Shown here piece after piece: positions 5,820 through 8,339 of a DNA stretch of 8,339 bases. Every line of letters begins with the position of its first letter. The first letter of the stretch is position 1. The position numbers and the translations under genes were made by a program. The notes under the pieces were generated by a model. It worked only from the letters and a program-made list of their open reading frames with translations. It searched no databases and was not told the DNA's origin. The stretch lies in assembly GCA_023443925.1 (NCBI GenBank), contig JAEZSL010000420.1, positions 1 to 8,339 of the forward strand, written 5' to 3'. Origin of the DNA: Bacillota bacterium (GTDB taxonomy: Bacteria; Bacillota_A; Clostridia; Lachnospirales; Lachnospiraceae).

Positions 5820-5898
5820 TTAACACCGGTATTTATCTTTTAACACCGGTGAAGGATTATTTTTATTTTTATGCTTTGATGCGTTAATATCTTAACAC
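5820..5898 (+). repeat. TTAACAC direct repeats in the leader of the binding-protein gene
   Basis: TTAACACCGGT occurs at 5820-5830 and again at 5840-5850, 20 bases apart. TTAACAC recurs at 5892-5898, preceded by its near-inverse GCGTTAA (5881-5887). A variant, TTAACTC, overlaps the promoter -10 region (5789-5795). The start-to-start distances (31, 20 and 52 bases) are near whole turns of DNA, which is what clustered sites for a repressor or activator would show. Confidence 0.4.
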
Positions 5899-5951
5899 AT
5901 TGTTTCAGCCCATGTGGGTATCCAGGAAGATTTAGAATAAATTCACAAACA

Positions 5952-5968
5952 ATAAGCTGAAAGCTTAT
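5952..5968 (+). other. small hairpin just before the ribosome binding site
   Basis: ATAAGCT (5952-5958) pairs with AGCTTAT (5962-5968) around a GAA loop, 14 bases upstream of the AGGAGG ribosome binding site (5983-5988). It has no U-tract and leaves the site free, so it could stabilise the message. Chance pairing is also possible. Confidence 0.25.
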
Positions 5969-5995
5969 AGTAAAAAGTATAAAGGAGGAAGTTTT

Positions 5996-7882
5996 ATGAA
6001 GAAAAAACTAATAGCTTTAGCAATGAGTCTTACCCTGGTTGCATCCATTTTTTCCGGCTGCGGCAAAAAGGGCGGGTCAGACGGTGACGCCGTATACCGG
6101 AAGCTTTATTCCAGTGAGGTTACCACAATGAATTATCTGGTAACCGGTTCTGAAACTGAATTTTCCATTGGAGCCAATGTCGTTGATACGCTGGTGGAAT
6201 ACGATAACTTAGGCCAGATACAGCCATCCCTGGCAGAAACCTGGGAAATGAGCGACGACGGCCTTACCTATACTTTTAAGTTACGTCAGGGACAGAAGTG
6301 GTATGATTATGAAGGCAAGGAAGTAGGGGAGGTTACTGCCAATGACTTCGTAAGTGCCGCCAAATACATATTAACACCTGCTTATGAAAGTTCAACGGCT
6401 CAGAATTTCTTCGGTATTATTAAGAACGCGGACGAATATTATAACAGCCAGGTAGAAGACGATCCGGAAACAGAAGAAGTGGAAGGCAATGATTTAACCA
6501 TCGATTTTTCCGAAGTTGGTGTTAAGGCAGTGGATGAATATACCCTTGAGTATACACTTGCACAGCCTACTCCTTACTTTTTATCATCTTTAACCTATGT
6601 TTGCTATATGCCGGCATATGCCCCTCAATTAGAGGAACTGGGAGCAGAATTCGGTACGGACAATACTAAGATGTATTACAATGGAGCTTATCTATTAAGT
6701 GAATTCTTACCTCAGGAAAAACATGTTTATAAAAAGAATGAACATTACTGGGATGCTGATAAGGTATACATATCCAAAATTGAAGAGACCTATAATGCAG
6801 AATCTGCCACTCTGGCACCTATTATGGCTGAGAATAATGAAGTTGATTATGCTGAAATCGGTGCAGATATTGCAGACGACTGGCTGAATGATTCAAACAG
6901 GTCTTCCATGGTTAGCAAAACCCGTATGAAATCTTCCTATTCCTATTTTTACAGCTTTAATTTTGATCCTCAGTTTGATGCGGAATATGAACCGGAGAAC
7001 TGGAAGCTTGCTGTTAATAACGAGAATTTCCGTCAATCCTTAAAAGCCGGTTTAGACCGTATTAAAGCCCTTACCATCAGTGAACCCCAGGATCCGAAAG
7101 CACGTCTTAACAATACCATTAATCCCCCTGCCTTTGTAGACCTTAACGGTAAAGACTATACAGAGTTCGGAGATTTGTCAGCAATTACGGCTGCTAACAG
7201 CTTTGACGAAACAGCAGCTTTATCCTATAAAGAAAAAGCAATCGCTGAATTAAGTGCGCAGGGAGCAACCTTCCCGGTTAAGGTTTTAATGCCTTATAAT
7301 CCAAGTACAACAAACTGGGATAAAGAATGTGTCGTTGTGGAACAGCAGATGGAAGCTTTATTAGGAAACGACTACATTGATATCATCATCGAAGCAGGCC
7401 CTGCTACCGACTTCTTATCTCAGGTACGCCGTGTCGGCAAATATGCATTTATGTTAACGAACTGGGGTGCTGACTATGCAGATCCACAGACCTGGACCGA
7501 TCCTTTTACCGCCGACAATTCCTACAGCTTCATGGATAAGGCCATGATTAATCAGGACCCGGTAGCTGATACGGTAAAAGAATATTATGCAATGGTCGAT
7601 GCTGCCAAGGCAATCCCCATTGACCTGAATGCAAGATATGAAGCCTTTGCTAAAGCAGAAGCTTATTTAATAAATCATGCACTTGTGGTTCCTAATTCCA
7701 TCAGCAGTACTTATTATGTTGTAACAAAACTAAATACGTTTGAAGGACAATATGCTCCTTTTGGTGTATCCGTATTACGTTATAAAGGACAGCACCTGCT
7801 GGATAAGCCTATGTCTATGGATGATTTCAAAAAGGCCCAGGAAGAATGGGTGGCTGCTCGTGAGAAACTTGCTGCAAAATAA
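5996..7882 (+). CDS. oligopeptide ABC transporter substrate-binding lipoprotein
   Basis: A 628-residue family 5 extracellular solute-binding protein (OppA/DppE type). It begins with a lipoprotein signal: MKKK, a hydrophobic stretch, and the lipobox FSGC with Cys22 as the lipidated residue; it is therefore tethered outside the membrane. The family core is clear at 79-102 (LAETWEMSDDGLTYTFKLRQGQKW), then VTANDFV, the NGAYLLSEF region with NEHYWDADKV, and a C-terminal lobe ending near ADYADPQTW and beyond. It is longer than classic OppA (about 540 residues); an acidic insert (VEDDPETEEVEGND) near 152-165 is part of the difference. It binds peptides for import by an Opp/Dpp transporter whose permease starts downstream. 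Being next to the Ala-Glu epimerase, murein tri- or tetrapeptides are plausible ligands, but the specificity cannot be read. A perfect AGGAGG (5983-5988) lies 7 bases before the ATG. Confidence 0.93.
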   Translation: MKKKLIALAMSLTLVASIFSGCGKKGGSDGDAVYRKLYSSEVTTMNYLVTGSETEFSIGANVVDTLVEYDNLGQIQPSLAETWEMSDDGLTYTFKLRQGQKWYDYEGKEVGEVTANDFVSAAKYILTPAYESSTAQNFFGIIKNADEYYNSQVEDDPETEEVEGNDLTIDFSEVGVKAVDEYTLEYTLAQPTPYFLSSLTYVCYMPAYAPQLEELGAEFGTDNTKMYYNGAYLLSEFLPQEKHVYKKNEHYWDADKVYISKIEETYNAESATLAPIMAENNEVDYAEIGADIADDWLNDSNRSSMVSKTRMKSSYSYFYSFNFDPQFDAEYEPENWKLAVNNENFRQSLKAGLDRIKALTISEPQDPKARLNNTINPPAFVDLNGKDYTEFGDLSAITAANSFDETAALSYKEKAIAELSAQGATFPVKVLMPYNPSTTNWDKECVVVEQQMEALLGNDYIDIIIEAGPATDFLSQVRRVGKYAFMLTNWGADYADPQTWTDPFTADNSYSFMDKAMINQDPVADTVKEYYAMVDAAKAIPIDLNARYEAFAKAEAYLINHALVVPNSISSTYYVVTKLNTFEGQYAPFGVSVLRYKGQHLLDKPMSMDDFKKAQEEWVAAREKLAAK

Positions 7883-7921
7883 TTAGCATTTGTTTATCAT
7901 AACTGTATAAAATTCAATGAT

Positions 7922-7974
7922 GAGGTTGTCCCATAGGTGGTTTACAACCACTTTGGGATAACCTTCTTCTTTCC
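7922..7974 (+). terminator. strong hairpin (attenuating terminator) after the binding-protein gene
   Basis: Bases 7923-7942 pair with 7946-7964 over 19 pairs, two of them G-U, with one bulged T (7934) and a TAC loop. The tract TCTTCTTTCC follows. The tract is interrupted by C residues, so termination may be partial. A leaky terminator here is common in ABC importer operons, where the binding protein is needed in excess over the membrane components. Confidence 0.75.
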
Positions 7975-8049
7975 TATCAAAGCATTCCAGGTGTATATAA
8001 AAGTCTGCCCCAAGAGTTCTAAGTATTTTAAAGACTCTGTTAAGCAATG

Positions 8050-8092
8050 GGATTGACATCAGGCGATTACCGGTATCTCAATCCTTTTGTCT
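8050..8092 (+). terminator. possible second terminator in the permease leader
   Basis: GGATTGA (8050-8056) pairs with TCAATCC (8078-8084), and TTTTGTCT follows. The loop of 21 bases is large, though an inner pairing (GAT with ATC) around TACCGGTA could shorten it. The upstream arm overlaps a TTGACA sequence that has no good -10 partner. The element may be an attenuator, but the evidence is thin. Confidence 0.25.
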
Positions 8093-8228
8093 AGCAGAGT
8101 ACGGTTTGCCAACCGGATGACCGGCAGCGATACAGTCCGGTTAACGGCTGCATTCAAAAAACAGTAACATGACAGTAAATCTTTGTGAGAAAGATAGCAC
8201 GAAAAAGAAAATATAAAGGAGCCGTACA

Positions 8229-8339
8229 ATGATAAAATATCTTGCTAAGAGATTAGCCCGGTCTGTTATTACATTAATCATCATTATATCGATTGTATTT
8301 ATATTGCTTCGACTAATGCCCATTGAAGGGTATTTTCAG
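8229..8339 (+). CDS. Opp/Dpp-type ABC transporter permease, 3'-truncated
   Basis: The first 37 codons are visible and the gene runs off the window edge. The start MIKYLAKRLARSVITL, followed by a hydrophobic helix (about residues 13-28) and then LLRLMP, is the standard beginning of DppB/OppB-type peptide permeases: a basic KRL motif, the first transmembrane helix, and an R-L-x-P turn. AAAGGAG (8215-8221) lies 7 bases before the ATG. It should form the membrane channel of the importer served by the upstream lipoprotein, with a second permease and ATPases expected beyond the edge. B-type rather than C-type is judged from the N-terminus only. Confidence 0.85.
   Translation, partial: MIKYLAKRLARSVITLIIIISIVFILLRLMPIEGYFQ

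Larger units (their letters stand above)
7883..8228 (+). other. structured spacer between binding protein and permease genes
   Basis: This 346-base gap is unusually long inside a transporter operon. Beyond the main hairpin (7922-7974), it contains AGAGTTCT/AGACTCT (8013-8020 with 8032-8038, one bulge), GGATTGA/TCAATCC followed by TTTTGTCT (8050-8090), and AACCGGA/TCCGGTT (8111-8117 with 8136-8142). No T-box GGTGGNACCGCG-type element or other riboswitch signature was recognised, and no ORF with a credible ribosome binding site was seen. A second regulatory leader for the permease genes is possible. Confidence 0.4.

Noticed and set aside
8053..8081. TTGACA at 8053-8058 as a promoter for the permease gene
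   Set aside because: The best hexamers at 15-17 bases match only three of six -10 positions, and the TTGACA lies inside an inverted repeat, so it was not listed as a promoter.
7883..8228. T-box or amino-acid riboswitch in the permease leader
   Set aside because: No T-box consensus sequence, S-box, lysine or glycine riboswitch core could be recognised; only simple hairpins are visible.
8141..8323. Leftward 60-residue frame overlapping the permease start
   Set aside because: It lies antisense to a convincing permease N-terminus with a good ribosome binding site, and its hydrophobic content mirrors the complement of the transmembrane helix codons.

Overview
The window looks like a chromosomal segment of a low-to-moderate GC, Gram-positive anaerobe of the Clostridia, most likely the Lachnospiraceae. 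This is inferred from strong AGGAGG-type ribosome binding sites, sigma-A promoters close to TTGACA/TATAAT, short U-tract hairpin terminators, a lipobox lipoprotein, and radical-SAM and HD-domain proteins of clostridial style. No tRNA, rRNA, CRISPR array, insertion sequence or phage gene is visible. Both edges cut through genes.

Left part (1-2273): the 3' portion of a gene for an envelope or anti-sigma-type regulator with a LolA/RseB-like fold runs rightwards. It converges on a leftward HD-domain phosphohydrolase gene. A long near-perfect palindrome lies between the two stop codons. The HD gene has a good minus-strand promoter (TTGACA-17-TATCAT) about 120 bases upstream of its start. The divergent spacer leads into the next gene.

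Middle (2274-3711): a KamA-family radical SAM/PLP protein keeps the iron-sulfur cysteine triad. It lacks the glycine-rich PLP motif and the lysine-contacting aspartates of true lysine 2,3-aminomutase. It ends at a long hairpin. The spacer after it is the most densely decorated stretch of the window: a terminator, a 16-bp perfect palindrome, a textbook-consensus sigma-A promoter, a terminator hairpin about 15 bases after the predicted transcription start with a possible 10-codon leader ORF whose ATG sits in the loop, and a 25-bp operator-like palindrome.

Right part (3730-8339): four rightward genes form a probable cell-wall-peptide recycling locus. They are a cytoplasmic beta-lactamase-fold serine hydrolase lacking the class A Glu166, a YkfB-like L-Ala-D/L-Glu epimerase with all catalytic residues, an OppA/DppE-type peptide-binding lipoprotein, and the first 37 codons of an OppB/DppB-type permease. 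The likely logic is import of peptides (including murein peptides), cleavage in the cytoplasm, and epimerisation of L-Ala-D-Glu to L-Ala-L-Glu for catabolism. This parallels the Bacillus subtilis dpp-ykf region. A very stable hairpin between the binding-protein and permease genes probably sets their relative expression, and short TTAACAC repeats follow the predicted promoter of the binding-protein gene.

All functional statements come from motif reading and family knowledge. No database search was run.
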